Shown: positions 7,401 through 16,016, numbered from the stretch's first letter. The stretch is 36,850 bases of DNA from Candidatus Rokubacteria bacterium 13_1_40CM_69_27 (GCA_001917535.1 MNEF01000034.1:1-36850), one strand, 5' to 3'. Notes: generated by a model not told the origin, from the sequence alone. Numbers and translations: made by a program.

Positions 7401-8516
7401 GTGAAAGTCGTCGTCGTCGGCGGAGGCGTGATCGGCTGCGCCACGGCCTACGAGCTGGCCAAGGCCGGATGCGCGGTGGTGCTCCTGGAGCGGGCCACGC
7501 CGGGCGCGGAGGCCTCCGGCGCCGCCGCCGGGATGCTGGCGCCGCTGGGAGAGTCCTCGGCGGCGGGCTTTCGCGAGCTGGCGGTGGCCAGCTGGCGGCT
7601 CTATCCGGCCGTGGTCCACGAGCTCCGGGAGCGCACGGGCATCGACGTCGAGTACGTCACCCGCGGAACGATCTATGCGCTCGCGACCGTGCACGACGTG
7701 CGCGAGGCCCAGAGCCGCGCGCAGTGGGCGCTCGGTCGCGAGTTCGGCATCGAGGCCTGGGACAGCGGGGAGGTGCATGCCCGGGAGCCGGCGCTGTCGG
7801 CCAAGGTGAGCGGCGCGATGTTCGTGCGCGGCGACCACTGGGTGAACAATCAGCGGCTGGTCGTCGCCTACGCCCAGGCCGCCGTCGCCGCCGGCGTCGC
7901 CCTGATCACCGGCTGCGGGGTCTCCCGGCTCATCGTCGAGGACGGCCACGCCCGGGCGGTCGTCGTCGCCGATGGAGAGCGGCTCGACGCCGACGTGATC
8001 GTCCTCGCCGCCGGCGCCTGGACGGCGCCGCTGGTGGCCTCGTTCGGCGAGCGGCTCCCGGTCGAGCCCCGGCGCGGACAGATGATCGCGCTCGCCCACG
8101 TCCCGCCCGTGCTCACGCACTGCGTCCACGGCGACGAGGTTTATCTCGTCCCGCGGCCGTCGGGGGAGCTGCTGGTCGGGGCCACCGTCGAGCGCGTGGG
8201 CTTTCAAGGGGCGGTGACGGCGCTGGGCATCGCGGGGCTCCTCAGCGCGGCCATCGAGCTGGTGCCGGTCCTCGGCGGGCTGCCGATCAACCGGACGTGG
8301 TACGGATTCCGGCCCTGGGCGCCGGACAATCTCCCCATCCTGGGTCCCTGGCCTGGCCTCGAGGGGCTCTGGATCGCCACTGCGCACTTCCGCAACGGCA
8401 TTCTCCTGGCGCCCATCACGGCAAAGGTGATGACCGAGTGGATCCTCACGGGGCGTCCCTCGCTCTCACTCGAGGACTTCCTCCCTGACCGGTTCATCAT
8501 GAGGCGCGAGCCATGA
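7401..8516 (+). CDS. thiO: ThiO, glycine oxidase
   Basis: FAD-dependent amine oxidase of the DAO family that makes dehydroglycine for ThiG with oxygen, in place of the anaerobic tyrosine lyase ThiH. The N-terminal Rossmann motif VVVVGGGVIGCATAYELA, then LLERATPGAEASGAAAGMLAP, the central VIVLAAGAWTAPL and the C-terminal NRTWYGFRPWAPDNLPILG are all typical. The protein has 371 residues and starts at GTG, 155 bases after thiE across the repeat. Its presence suggests aerobic thiamin synthesis. The stop overlaps the following M20 gene by four bases (ATGA). Confidence 0.92.
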   Translation: MKVVVVGGGVIGCATAYELAKAGCAVVLLERATPGAEASGAAAGMLAPLGESSAAGFRELAVASWRLYPAVVHELRERTGIDVEYVTRGTIYALATVHDVREAQSRAQWALGREFGIEAWDSGEVHAREPALSAKVSGAMFVRGDHWVNNQRLVVAYAQAAVAAGVALITGCGVSRLIVEDGHARAVVVADGERLDADVIVLAAGAWTAPLVASFGERLPVEPRRGQMIALAHVPPVLTHCVHGDEVYLVPRPSGELLVGATVERVGFQGAVTALGIAGLLSAAIELVPVLGGLPINRTWYGFRPWAPDNLPILGPWPGLEGLWIATAHFRNGILLAPITAKVMTEWILTGRPSLSLEDFLPDRFIMRREP

Positions 8517-9841
8517 CGAAGGACGACCTGAAGCGGCGGGTGTGGCAGGCCATCGATCGACACGGAGAGGAGATCATCGGGCTCGGCGAGCAGATCCGGC
8601 GCCACCCCGAGCTCGGCTTCAAGGAGGTCAAGACGGCGCGGCTCGTGGAGGACACGCTGAGCCGGCTGGGGCTCAAGCCCAGGGCCGGTCTGGCGCTGAC
8701 GGGCGTTCGCGCCGACCTCGCGGGCAAGGCCGGACCCGGCCCCACCTTCGCGCTCCTGGCCGAGCTGGACGCGCTGGTCGTGGCCGGCCATCCCGGAGCG
8801 GACCCCGAGACGGGTGCCGCCCACGCCTGCGGCCACAACGCCCAGGTGGCCGGTCTGCTGGGTTGCGCGATGGGGCTCAGCGACGCCCAGGCCACGGAAC
8901 ACCTCGCGGGCCGGGTCGTCGTGTTCGCCGTGCCCGCCGAGGAGTACGGGGACATCGAATGGCGCGTGAGTCAGGCGCGGCAGGGGAAGCTGGAATTCCT
9001 GGGCGGCAAGCCCGAGCTGCTCCGGCTCGGCCACTTGGACGACGTCGACCTCGCGATGATGATCCACGCCACCTCGCGCCCCGAGGACGGCAAGGCCGGC
9101 GTGCCGCAGTCGAACAACGGCTGTGTCGTCAAGACGGTCCGCTACATCGGCCGGGCCGCCCACGCCGGAGGCGCCCCCCACCTGGGGATCAACGCGCTCT
9201 ACGCGGCCCACATCGGGCTCACGGCCATCAACGCGATCCGCGAGACCTTCCGGGACGAGGACACGATCCGCGTCCACCCGATCATCACCCACGGCGGCTC
9301 GCAGGTGAACGTCATCCCGGGCGAGGTGAGAATCGAGACCTACGTTCGCGGCCGGACCGTGGAGGCGATCCTCGACGCCGAGCGCAGGGTCGATCGCGCG
9401 CTGCGCGCGGGGGCGCTGGCCCTCGGCGCCAAGGTGGAGATCGAGACGCTGCCGGGCTACCTGCCGATGCAGTGCGACGCCACCATGGCCCACTACTTTA
9501 AACAGAACGCCGTCGCGTTGGTCGGCGAGGAGCATTACAAGCAGATCGGACACCGCACGGGCTCCACGGACATGGGCGATCTCTCGCAGGTGATGCCCGT
9601 GCTCCATCCTTATATCGGTGGCGCCCGCGGCACCGGGCACGGCCCCGACTACGAGATCGTCGACAAGCCGCTGGCCTACGTCACCCCGGCCAAGGCGCTG
9701 GCCGCGATGGTCATCGACATGTTGGCGGACGGCGCGACCGGCGCCCGTGAGGTCCTCCAGACCGCCAGGCCGCCGATGACGCGCGAGCAGTACCTCGCTT
9801 TCCAGCGGTCGGTCGCCCGGCGAGAGCTCTACGAGGGCTGA
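8513..9841 (+). CDS. M20 family amidohydrolase (AbgA/AbgB-like)
   Basis: 442-residue zinc amidohydrolase of the M20 peptidase family: RRHPELGFKEVKTA, FALLAELDAL (metal Asp), AHACGHNAQ (metal His) and VPAEEYGD (catalytic Glu pair), a dimerisation domain beginning VRYIGRAAHAGGAPHLGINA, then HGGSQVNVIPGEV and a closing GTGHGPDYEI. The closest named relatives in pattern are aminobenzoyl-glutamate/aminoacylase-type enzymes. It is translationally coupled to thiO inside the riboswitch-controlled unit. A role in recycling degraded thiamin (as the M20 enzyme YlmB does for formylaminopyrimidine) is possible but only an inference from position. Confidence 0.88.
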   Translation: MTKDDLKRRVWQAIDRHGEEIIGLGEQIRRHPELGFKEVKTARLVEDTLSRLGLKPRAGLALTGVRADLAGKAGPGPTFALLAELDALVVAGHPGADPETGAAHACGHNAQVAGLLGCAMGLSDAQATEHLAGRVVVFAVPAEEYGDIEWRVSQARQGKLEFLGGKPELLRLGHLDDVDLAMMIHATSRPEDGKAGVPQSNNGCVVKTVRYIGRAAHAGGAPHLGINALYAAHIGLTAINAIRETFRDEDTIRVHPIITHGGSQVNVIPGEVRIETYVRGRTVEAILDAERRVDRALRAGALALGAKVEIETLPGYLPMQCDATMAHYFKQNAVALVGEEHYKQIGHRTGSTDMGDLSQVMPVLHPYIGGARGTGHGPDYEIVDKPLAYVTPAKALAAMVIDMLADGATGAREVLQTARPPMTREQYLAFQRSVARRELYEG

Positions 9842-9845
9842 GCGG

Positions 9846-10649
9846 GTGTACGGCAAGACCTCGATCGACTTTCCCCGCCGCATCGTCTGCCTGACGGCGG
9901 AGACGGCGGAGATCGCCCACCTGGTCGGCGCGGGCGATCGCGTGGTGGGCGTGCCGGGGACGGCCCGCCGTCCCGAGGTGGCGCGGGAAAAGGCAAAGGT
10001 CGGGGGCTTTACCACGTTCCGGGTCGACAAGATCCTCGCCCTCGAGCCCGACCTCGTGCTCGGCTTCTCCGATCTCCAGAAGGACATCGCGCGCGAGCTG
10101 ATCGCCAGCGGCGTCACCGTCCTCTGCACGAACCAGCGCTCCTTCGACGACGTCCTGCGCGCCATCCTCCTGATCGGGGGCGCGCTGGGGTGCGAGGGGC
10201 GGGCGCGGGAGCTGGTCCAAGACATCCGCGACGAGGTCAAGCAGATCCGCGAGTACTCCGCGGTCTGGCCCGATCGTCCCCGCGTCTACTTCGAGGAGTG
10301 GCCGGATCCGCCGATCGTCGGCATCCGCTGGATCTCCGAGCTGATCGAGATCGCGGGCGGGCGGGACGTCTTCGCCGAGCTCCGCGACCGGCCGCAGGCC
10401 CAGGGCCGGATCGTGAGCCCGGATGAGATCGCCGCCCGCAATCCCCAGATCATCCTCGCCTCGTGGTGCGGCAAGCCCCTTGACCGCGCGGCGGTCGCGC
10501 GCCGTCCCGGCTGGGACGGGATCACGGCGGTCAAGCTGGGCCAGATCCACGAAATCGACGGCGGCGACATTCTCTCGCCGGGGCCCTCGTTGATGGTCGG
10601 GCTGCGGCGGATTCACGAAATCATCCAGCGCTTCCAGGCCGCCACATAG
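9846..10649 (+). CDS. BtuF-like cobalamin/metallophore-binding protein without signal peptide
   Basis: 267 residues with the fold signature of BtuF/FepB-type periplasmic binding proteins: RIVCLTAETAEIAHLVGAGD, VVGVPGTARRP, VGGFTTFRVDKILALEPDLV, then a long linking helix (LVQDIRDEVKQIRE), VYFEEWPDPPIVGIRWISEL and a closing IHEIDGGDILSPGPSLMVGL. It lacks any N-terminal hydrophobic stretch or lipobox; it starts at GTG with YGKTSIDFP. No permease or ATPase is adjacent. It may be a cytoplasmic corrinoid-binding protein or an exported protein with a misjudged start, though little upstream space exists (four bases after the M20 stop). Ligand unknown. Confidence 0.8.
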   Translation: MYGKTSIDFPRRIVCLTAETAEIAHLVGAGDRVVGVPGTARRPEVAREKAKVGGFTTFRVDKILALEPDLVLGFSDLQKDIARELIASGVTVLCTNQRSFDDVLRAILLIGGALGCEGRARELVQDIRDEVKQIREYSAVWPDRPRVYFEEWPDPPIVGIRWISELIEIAGGRDVFAELRDRPQAQGRIVSPDEIAARNPQIILASWCGKPLDRAAVARRPGWDGITAVKLGQIHEIDGGDILSPGPSLMVGLRRIHEIIQRFQAAT

Positions 10650-10655
10650 AAGCGT

Positions 10656-10694
10656 AAGCTTTCAGAAGACTTACCAGTCGCCTTCAAAAAGCTT
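10656..10694 (+). terminator. AT-rich hairpin after the BtuF-like gene
   Basis: AAGCTTT (10656-10662) pairs with AAAGCTT (10688-10694), and inside it GAAG (10665-10668) pairs with CTTC (10682-10685). The composition stands out from the GC-rich surroundings. It begins 7 bases after a stop codon but has no U tract, so it may be a weak terminator or a 3' end stabiliser. It separates the thi unit from the tldD operon. Confidence 0.4.
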
Positions 10695-10721
10695 GGGGCT
10701 CGGAAGGGCCCGGGCTAGGAT
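10693..10721 (+). promoter_or_regulatory. Weak candidate promoter for tldD
   Basis: TTGGGG (10693-10698) and TAGGAT (10716-10721) are 17 bases apart and 35 bases ahead of the tldD ATG. The hexamers are imperfect; the placement after the AT-rich hairpin is the main support. Confidence 0.25.
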
Positions 10722-10756
10722 TGGAGCCCTCCGTGACCTATCCCGGGAGTCGATCG

Positions 10757-12202
10757 ATGACTGACCTCGTGCATGTCCCCCCCGAGCGCTTCTTTGCCGA
10801 CCGGTTCGACGTCACGCCGGGCCTCATCGACCGCCTGATCGGCTCGGCGCTCAAGGGCCGAGTGGACGACGCGGACATCTACCTCGAGTACTGTGTCAAC
10901 GAAGAGCTCCTACTCGAGGAAGGAAAAGTAAAGAAAGCCTCCCGGCACGTGAGCCAGGGGGCCGGGGTTCGGGCCCAGGCGGGCGCCCGGACCGGCTACG
11001 CCCATACCGACGACATCTCGCTCCCAAACCTCGAGGAAGCGGCGCGCCAGGCCCGGGCCATCGCCTCGCAGTCCAGTGCCTCGGCGATCGTGGCGGTACC
11101 GAGTGGACGGCCCCACGACCTCTATACGCTGCCCGAGCCTCCCATCGTCACGGACCTCGCGCGCAAGCTGGATCTGCTGGCATCGGTGGACCAGGCGGCT
11201 CGCGCCGCCGACCCACGGGTCAAGCAGGTGATCGCGAGCCTCACCAGTGAGGACGCGGTCATGCTGATCGCCACTGCCGCGGGCTGGACGGTGGGGGACG
11301 TCCGCCCGCTTACCCGCCTCAACGTGACGGTCATCGCCGAGGAAGGGGGAAAGCGCGAGATCGGCACGTACGGGGGCGGCGGCCGCGTGGGCTTCGACTT
11401 CTTCCTCGAGCGGGAGCGCTGGCGGAGGTTCGCGCTCGAGGCCGCGCGACAGGCGACGCTGAAGCTTCGGGCCATCGGCGCGCCGGCGGGAACGATGACC
11501 GTGGTGCTCGGTCCCGGCTGGCCCGGGATTCTCCTCCACGAAGCGATCGGCCACGGGCTGGAGGGCGACTTCAACCGCAAGGGCGTGTCCGCCTTCGCCG
11601 GACGCATGGGCCAGAAGGTCGCCTCGGAGCTGGTCACCGTCGTGGACGACGGCACGATCCCCAACCGGCGCGGCTCGCTGAACGTGGACGACGAGGGCAC
11701 ACCCACGGGGCGCACCGTCCTCATCGACCGGGGCGTCCTCTGCGGCTACATGCAGGACAAGCTCAACGCGCGCCTCATGGGCATGCGGGCGACGGGCAAC
11801 GGCCGCCGCGAGTCCTACGCCTCTCCGCCGATGCCCCGCATGACGAACACCTTCATGTTGGCCGGGGAGGACGATCCGGAGGACATCATCCGCTCGGTGA
11901 CGTACGGTCTCTACGCCGTCGCCTTCGGCGGCGGGCAAGTGGACATCACCAGCGGCAAGTTCGTCTTCTCCGCCAGCGAGGCCTATCTCGTGGAGGACGG
12001 GCGCATCACCGCGCCCGTGAAGGGCGCTACCCTCATTGGCAACGGCCCCCAGGCGCTCACGCGCGTGGGGCGCGTGGGGCACGACCTGCAGCTCGACGAG
12101 GGCATCGGCACGTGCGGCAAGGACGGCCAGTCGGTGCCGGTCGGCGTGGGCCTGCCGACGATCCGCATCGACAGCCTGACGGTGGGAGGCACCGAGGTGT
12201 GA
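10757..12202 (+). CDS. tldD: TldD, zinc metalloprotease subunit
   Basis: 481 residues. Catalytic subunit of the TldD/TldE heterodimeric protease, which degrades unfolded peptides and matures some ribosomally made peptides. The zinc site HEAIGHGLEGD (HExxxH, about residue 260) and the late Cys ligand in GTCGKDGQSVPVGVGLP are both present, as is RMTNTFML. I chose the ATG at 10757, preceded by GGGAG at 8 bases; an in-frame TTG at 10721 is upstream. It overlaps tldE by four bases. This is the canonical TldD of the window, unlike the divergent pair at 31104-34634. Confidence 0.95.
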   Translation: MTDLVHVPPERFFADRFDVTPGLIDRLIGSALKGRVDDADIYLEYCVNEELLLEEGKVKKASRHVSQGAGVRAQAGARTGYAHTDDISLPNLEEAARQARAIASQSSASAIVAVPSGRPHDLYTLPEPPIVTDLARKLDLLASVDQAARAADPRVKQVIASLTSEDAVMLIATAAGWTVGDVRPLTRLNVTVIAEEGGKREIGTYGGGGRVGFDFFLERERWRRFALEAARQATLKLRAIGAPAGTMTVVLGPGWPGILLHEAIGHGLEGDFNRKGVSAFAGRMGQKVASELVTVVDDGTIPNRRGSLNVDDEGTPTGRTVLIDRGVLCGYMQDKLNARLMGMRATGNGRRESYASPPMPRMTNTFMLAGEDDPEDIIRSVTYGLYAVAFGGGQVDITSGKFVFSASEAYLVEDGRITAPVKGATLIGNGPQALTRVGRVGHDLQLDEGIGTCGKDGQSVPVGVGLPTIRIDSLTVGGTEV

Positions 12203-13545
12203 CCGAGCTCGCCACCGACCTGCTCGTCTCGGTGCTCAAGCGTGCCACCGCGCGGGGCGCCACCGCCGCCGACGCCTTCCTCGTGGAGGAGCGCCACTTC
12301 AGCGCCACCGTGCGGCTGGGCGAGGTGGACACGGTGACGCACGCGCACGAGCAGCGGCTGTCCCTGCGCGTCTTCGTCGGCAAGGCGTCCGCCGCCGCGT
12401 CGACCTCCGACCTGTCGCCGGGATCTCTGGAGCGGGTCGTGGACGAGGCGACGCGCCTGGCCCACCTCACCGCGGAGGATCCGTACGCCGGCCTCCCCGA
12501 TCCCGCCGAGCTGATCGATCGCGTCCCCGACCTGGGTCTGCGCGATGCGTCGGGACACGACCTCACGCCCGAGGAGAAGATCGAGATCGCGCGCCGGGCC
12601 GAGGCGGCGGCGCTGGCGGCCGATCCTCGGATCACCAACTCGGAAGGCGCGGAGCACTGGGATCGCCAGGCGCGGTACGCGTACGCGACCTCGTCCGGGT
12701 TCGCCCGCGCCTACGCGACTTCGAGCTTCGGCATCGCCGTCTCGCCGGTGGCCACCCGGAACGGAGAGATGCAGCGCGACACCTGGTACTCGATGGCGCG
12801 CCAGCGAGCGCGGCTCGAGGACCCCGCGGCGGTGGGCCGGACGGCGGCGGAGCGCGCGCTCCGGCGACTGGGAGCCCGCAAGGTGAAGACCGTGGAGGTC
12901 CCCGTCATCTTCGATCCGGAGACGGCCGCCAGCCTCGTCCGGGCCCTGGCCTCGGCCGCCAGCGGGCCGAGCCTCTACCGGCGCGCCTCGTTCCTCTGTG
13001 ACCGGCTGGGCTCGCGCGTCGCCGCTCCGTGGGTGACGATCGTCGACGACGGCCTGATCGCGGGCGCGCTGGGCTCGCGGCCGTTCGACGGCGAGGGGTT
13101 GCCGGCGCGGCGGACGATCGTCGTCCGGGAGGGCGTGCTGGAGTCCTATCTGCTCGACACCTACAGCGCCCGCAAGCTCGGCCTGGCCTCCACGCACCAC
13201 GCCGCCCGGGACGGCAGCGGCGTCACCGTGGGAACGACCAACCTCACGTTGCGGCCGGGGACGGCGCCGCCCGCGGAGTTGATCGCGTCGGTGACGGAAG
13301 GCTTCTACGTCACGGAGCTGATCGGCTTCGGCGTCAACGGCGTCACCGGTGACTACTCGCGGGGCGCCGTCGGCCACTGGATCGAGAACGGCCGGCTCGC
13401 CTATCCGGTCGAGGAAGTCACCGTGGCCGGGAATCTCCTGGAGATGTTCAACGCGGTCGACGGGGTGGCGAACGATCTCGTGCTTCGCGACCGCACGGCG
13501 TCGCCCACGCTCAAGATCGCCCGCATGGTGGTCGCCGGGAACTAA
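12199..13545 (+). CDS. pmbA: TldE/PmbA, partner subunit of the TldD protease
   Basis: 448 residues; lacks the HExxxH zinc site, as expected for the non-catalytic subunit. Family stretches seen: FVGKASAAASTSDLSP, NSEGAEHWDR, VPVIFDPETAASLVRALASA, APWVTIVDDGLI, FDGEGLPARRTIVVREGVLE, STHHAARDGSGVTVGTTNL and FGVNGVTGDYSRGAVGHWIE. The GTG at 12199 overlaps the tldD stop, giving coupled translation and equal amounts of the two subunits. Confidence 0.95.
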   Translation: MTELATDLLVSVLKRATARGATAADAFLVEERHFSATVRLGEVDTVTHAHEQRLSLRVFVGKASAAASTSDLSPGSLERVVDEATRLAHLTAEDPYAGLPDPAELIDRVPDLGLRDASGHDLTPEEKIEIARRAEAAALAADPRITNSEGAEHWDRQARYAYATSSGFARAYATSSFGIAVSPVATRNGEMQRDTWYSMARQRARLEDPAAVGRTAAERALRRLGARKVKTVEVPVIFDPETAASLVRALASAASGPSLYRRASFLCDRLGSRVAAPWVTIVDDGLIAGALGSRPFDGEGLPARRTIVVREGVLESYLLDTYSARKLGLASTHHAARDGSGVTVGTTNLTLRPGTAPPAELIASVTEGFYVTELIGFGVNGVTGDYSRGAVGHWIENGRLAYPVEEVTVAGNLLEMFNAVDGVANDLVLRDRTASPTLKIARMVVAGN

Positions 13546-13560
13546 GCCTCGGGGGCTCGT

Positions 13561-14346
13561 ATGATCATCGACACGCACTGTCATTTGCACGATCCCGCGT
13601 TCGCCGACGTCCGCGAGACGCTGCGGCAGGCCCTCACCCACGACGTCTGGGGCGTGGTCGCGGTCGGCTGCGACCCCGAGACGAACGAGCGGACCCTGGC
13701 GGCGGCGGCGGTGGTGCCCAAGGCGGTGTGGCCGGCGCTCGGCTTCCATCCCGACTGGACGCGCCTGACCGACGCCGACCTCGAGCGGGTCGAGCGGCAG
13801 CTGCGCGATCACCATTCCCGGATCGTCGCCCTGGGCGAGGTCGGTCTGCCCTGGTACTCCCTGGAGGGGGCGCCCGACCCCACCGCGTTGATGACCAGCG
13901 GGCGCCGGCGGCTCGATCGCCTGCTGACGCTGGCGGCCCGGTACGACCTGGCGGTGGCGCTCCATGCACCGCACGGCGCCGCGGTGGGCGCGCTGGAGGC
14001 GCTCCGGCGGCACGGGATCGAGCGGGCGGTCTTCCACTGGCACAAGGCGCCCGCCGACGTGACACGGGCGATCGTCGACGCGGGCTACTTCGTGTCGGTG
14101 ACGCCAGAGGTCGTCTATCGAGACCGCGACCGCGAGATGGTCGCCGCGGTGCCGCTGGACGCGCTGCTCGTCGAGAGCGACGCCCCCTGGAAGTATCGGG
14201 GCGAGTTCGAGGGGCTACCGTCGGGGCCGTGGTTCGCAGGGCGGGTGGGCGAGGAGATCGCCAAGATCAAGCAGCTGCCGGTCGAGGACGTGATGTTCCG
14301 CCTGTCCACCAACACCTGCCGCCTGTTCGATCTCGTGTGGCGCTGA
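13561..14346 (+). CDS. TatD family metal-dependent hydrolase
   Basis: 261-residue TIM-barrel hydrolase. The metal-binding DTHCHLHD opens the protein; VVAVGCDPETNERTL, WPALGFHPDW, VALGEVGLPWY, VALHAPHG, VFHWHKAP and LLVESDAPWKY follow, covering the expected metal and catalytic residues. Members remove 3' nucleotides from DNA or have unknown substrates; this one is divergent from TatD proper and may be a specialised branch. It starts 15 bases after tldE and is probably co-transcribed. Confidence 0.88.
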   Translation: MIIDTHCHLHDPAFADVRETLRQALTHDVWGVVAVGCDPETNERTLAAAAVVPKAVWPALGFHPDWTRLTDADLERVERQLRDHHSRIVALGEVGLPWYSLEGAPDPTALMTSGRRRLDRLLTLAARYDLAVALHAPHGAAVGALEALRRHGIERAVFHWHKAPADVTRAIVDAGYFVSVTPEVVYRDRDREMVAAVPLDALLVESDAPWKYRGEFEGLPSGPWFAGRVGEEIAKIKQLPVEDVMFRLSTNTCRLFDLVWR

Positions 14347-14352
14347 GCGGTC

Positions 14353-14500
14353 GTGCGAGCCTGAAATGACCGCCGTGCGAGCCGAGACGCGGCCGAGCTG
14401 CGTGCAGTGCGAGCCGGAGGACGGCCGGGGGCTGGGCCCCCCGCGTCCGAGGCGAGCGAAACTCTACGATCACGAGCGCGGCGAGGCGAGCCTGAAATGA
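14353..14500 (+). repeat. Repeat-flanked spacer with a 44-codon frame
   Basis: GCGAGCCTGAAATGA occurs twice, at 14356-14370 (ending AATGAC) and 14486-14500, bracketing a GC-rich spacer containing a GGGGGCTGGGCCCCCC hairpin. The first ATG (14366) opens a 44-codon frame whose TGA overlaps the ATG of the hydrolase, so the second repeat supplies both a stop and a start. The peptide is Arg/Glu/Pro-rich with no known domain. I treat it as repeat-derived sequence rather than a gene, though a leader peptide cannot be excluded. Confidence 0.5.
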
Positions 14501-15216
14501 TCGAAGAGCGCCACACGGTCCCGGTGGCCGGCGGCCGGCTGGCGCTCGTCCTCCATCTGCCCGAGAGAAAAGAACGGGTCCCCTGCGTGGTCGCCTGCCA
14601 CGGTCTCCGGGCCTCCAAGGACAGCGACAAGTATCTCCTCCTGGGTGCCGAGCTCCCGGCCGCCGGCCTCGCGCTGGCGCGCTTCGACTTCCGGGGCTGC
14701 GGCGAGTCCTCCGGGGTCGAGGAGGAGACCACGGTAGGGACGCGGCTGGAGGACGCCCGGGCGGTGCTCAAGTACCTGCCCTTCCACCGGAGACTGAACG
14801 GACGCTTCGGCCTTCTCGGCTCGAGCATGGGCGGATACGTGGCGCTGCATCTGGCCGCCGAGCGCGGCGACAGCACGCCGGTCGTCACCTGGAACGCTCC
14901 GTCGAATCTTGACGACCTCATGGACGCGATGGACAAGGACGCCCCCGGTCTAGGCCCGCCTTTCTTCCGGGAGCTGACGGCGCGGTTGTTCACCGAGGCA
15001 CCCGCCGGCGTGGCCCGGCATCTGATCATCCAGGCCGAGGCCGACGACGTCGTGCCGGTGGATCACGGCGCCACCCTCTACGCGCGCGCGGCCGAGCCCT
15101 GCGACCTCGCGATCATCCTCAACGCCGACCACCGCCTCACCGACCCGGTCCACCGCCAGGAGGCAGTGGCCCGGAGCCTCGAGTGGTTCCAGCGGTTTCT
15201 CGGGAAGAGCCCGTGA
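14497..15216 (+). CDS. Alpha/beta hydrolase
   Basis: 239 residues with the serine hydrolase fold: VVACHGLRASKDSDKY (oxyanion region), ARFDFRGCGESSG, the nucleophile elbow GLLGSSMGGYVAL (Ser about residue 109), a late Asp in IIQAEADDVVPVDHG and the His in NADHRLTDP. The pattern resembles short-chain esterases or cinnamoyl-ester-hydrolase-like proteins. Substrate is unknown. The ATG lies inside the second copy of the short repeat. It ends in GTGA overlapping the start of the broken M20 gene. Confidence 0.88.
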   Translation: MIEERHTVPVAGGRLALVLHLPERKERVPCVVACHGLRASKDSDKYLLLGAELPAAGLALARFDFRGCGESSGVEEETTVGTRLEDARAVLKYLPFHRRLNGRFGLLGSSMGGYVALHLAAERGDSTPVVTWNAPSNLDDLMDAMDKDAPGLGPPFFRELTARLFTEAPAGVARHLIIQAEADDVVPVDHGATLYARAAEPCDLAIILNADHRLTDPVHRQEAVARSLEWFQRFLGKSP

Positions 15217-15486
15217 TCAACCGTGGGCGCCTCGTCGCCGAGTTCCTGGAGCTGGTCCAGATCTCGAGCCCGTCCCGGCGCGAGGGGCCGGTGGCCAAGC
15301 GCCTGCTGCCCGCCCTCGAAGCGCCTGCTGCTCTGCGCCCACACGGACACCGTCGTGCCCTGCGACAACGTCCGGGCGGTCGTGGCCGGCGACGTCGTTA
15401 AGACGGATGGGGCGAGCGTGCTGGGCGGCGACGACAAGGCGGGCATCGTCGCGATCCTGGAATCGGTGCGTGTCCTCCGCGAGCAG
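15213..15486 (+). pseudogene. Broken M20/PepT-like peptidase fragment
   Basis: The start (INRGRLVAEFLELVQISSPS, then REGPVAKRLLPALE) is that of a PepT-like M20 peptidase. After 15319 the sense continues in another frame as LLLCAHTDTVVP, GDVVKTDGASVLGGDDKAGI and ILESVRVLREQ, which holds the metal-binding HTD and DD. About 35-40 codons between the two parts are missing, and everything after LREQ (about 70 percent of the gene) is gone. The 13-base word AAGCGCCTGCTGC occurs at 15297-15309 and 15319-15331, at the internal break. Internal deletion, frameshift and 3' loss mark it as a pseudogene. Confidence 0.8.
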
Positions 15487-15894
15487 CTCTCGGGAGTGGG
15501 CCAGCAGCAGGTAGGCGGGCTGGTACGTGCTCACCGCGCGCTCGGCCCAGTGCGCCAGGGTCGCGATCACCCGGGCGGCGGCGCCGACGCGGGCAGAGAA
15601 GATCATCAGGGCGAGCGCGGAAGCCTCGAGGGGCACGCGTCGGAACTCGCGGACGACGATGAGCGTGTGGTCCTCGGTCGGCAGGAGCGGCACCGGCGGG
15701 GCCGCGCGGGACGGCAGCGGCACGTTACGGACGGAGTAGAGCGCGAAGCAGTCGGGATCGTCCACGCTCTGGAACCGCGACCTCACATCAGGCAGCGGCT
15801 CCCTCTCTTCGTCGCCTGGCCACAGGCCGCCCTCGTCGGCGGTGGGGTCGGCGCTCCGATAGAGACGCAAGCCGCGGATCCACAGCGGGCGCAT
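15487..15894 (-). pseudogene. 3'-truncated gene of unknown function (possibly ABM-like)
   Basis: Coherent protein-like sequence runs from an ATG at 15894 (or 15972) through LWIRGLRLYRSADP, RFQSVDDPDCFALYSVR, IVVREFRRVPLEASALAL and YQPAYLLLAHSRE. It then passes into the antisense of the broken M20 gene near 15487, where it loses sense until a chance stop at 15217. The two halves each resemble an antibiotic-monooxygenase-type half barrel, but I cannot confirm this. Its true 3' end is missing. Confidence 0.55.
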
Positions 15895-16016
15895 GCGATG
15901 CACGGGCGATGCCTCGACGCAACTCCCGTGCCGCGGATGCCTCAGCGGAATCGCGGCCGTCTGCGCGCACATCCGTTGACTAGATTTTTCATTCGCGACG
16001 CTGCCGACGTCGGGCT

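Noticed and set aside
11983-14043. Long minus-strand open frame (686 codons) opposite tldE and the TatD-type gene, and similar ones at 21719-24259 and 8204-10240
   Set aside because: Arg/Gly/His/Pro-rich composition with no domain pattern; they are antisense shadows of clearly recognisable plus-strand genes in high-GC DNA.
15319-15486. Possible programmed frameshift or Sec read-through in the M20 fragment
   Set aside because: Coding material is missing between the two parts and the 3' end is absent, so recoding cannot restore a complete enzyme.
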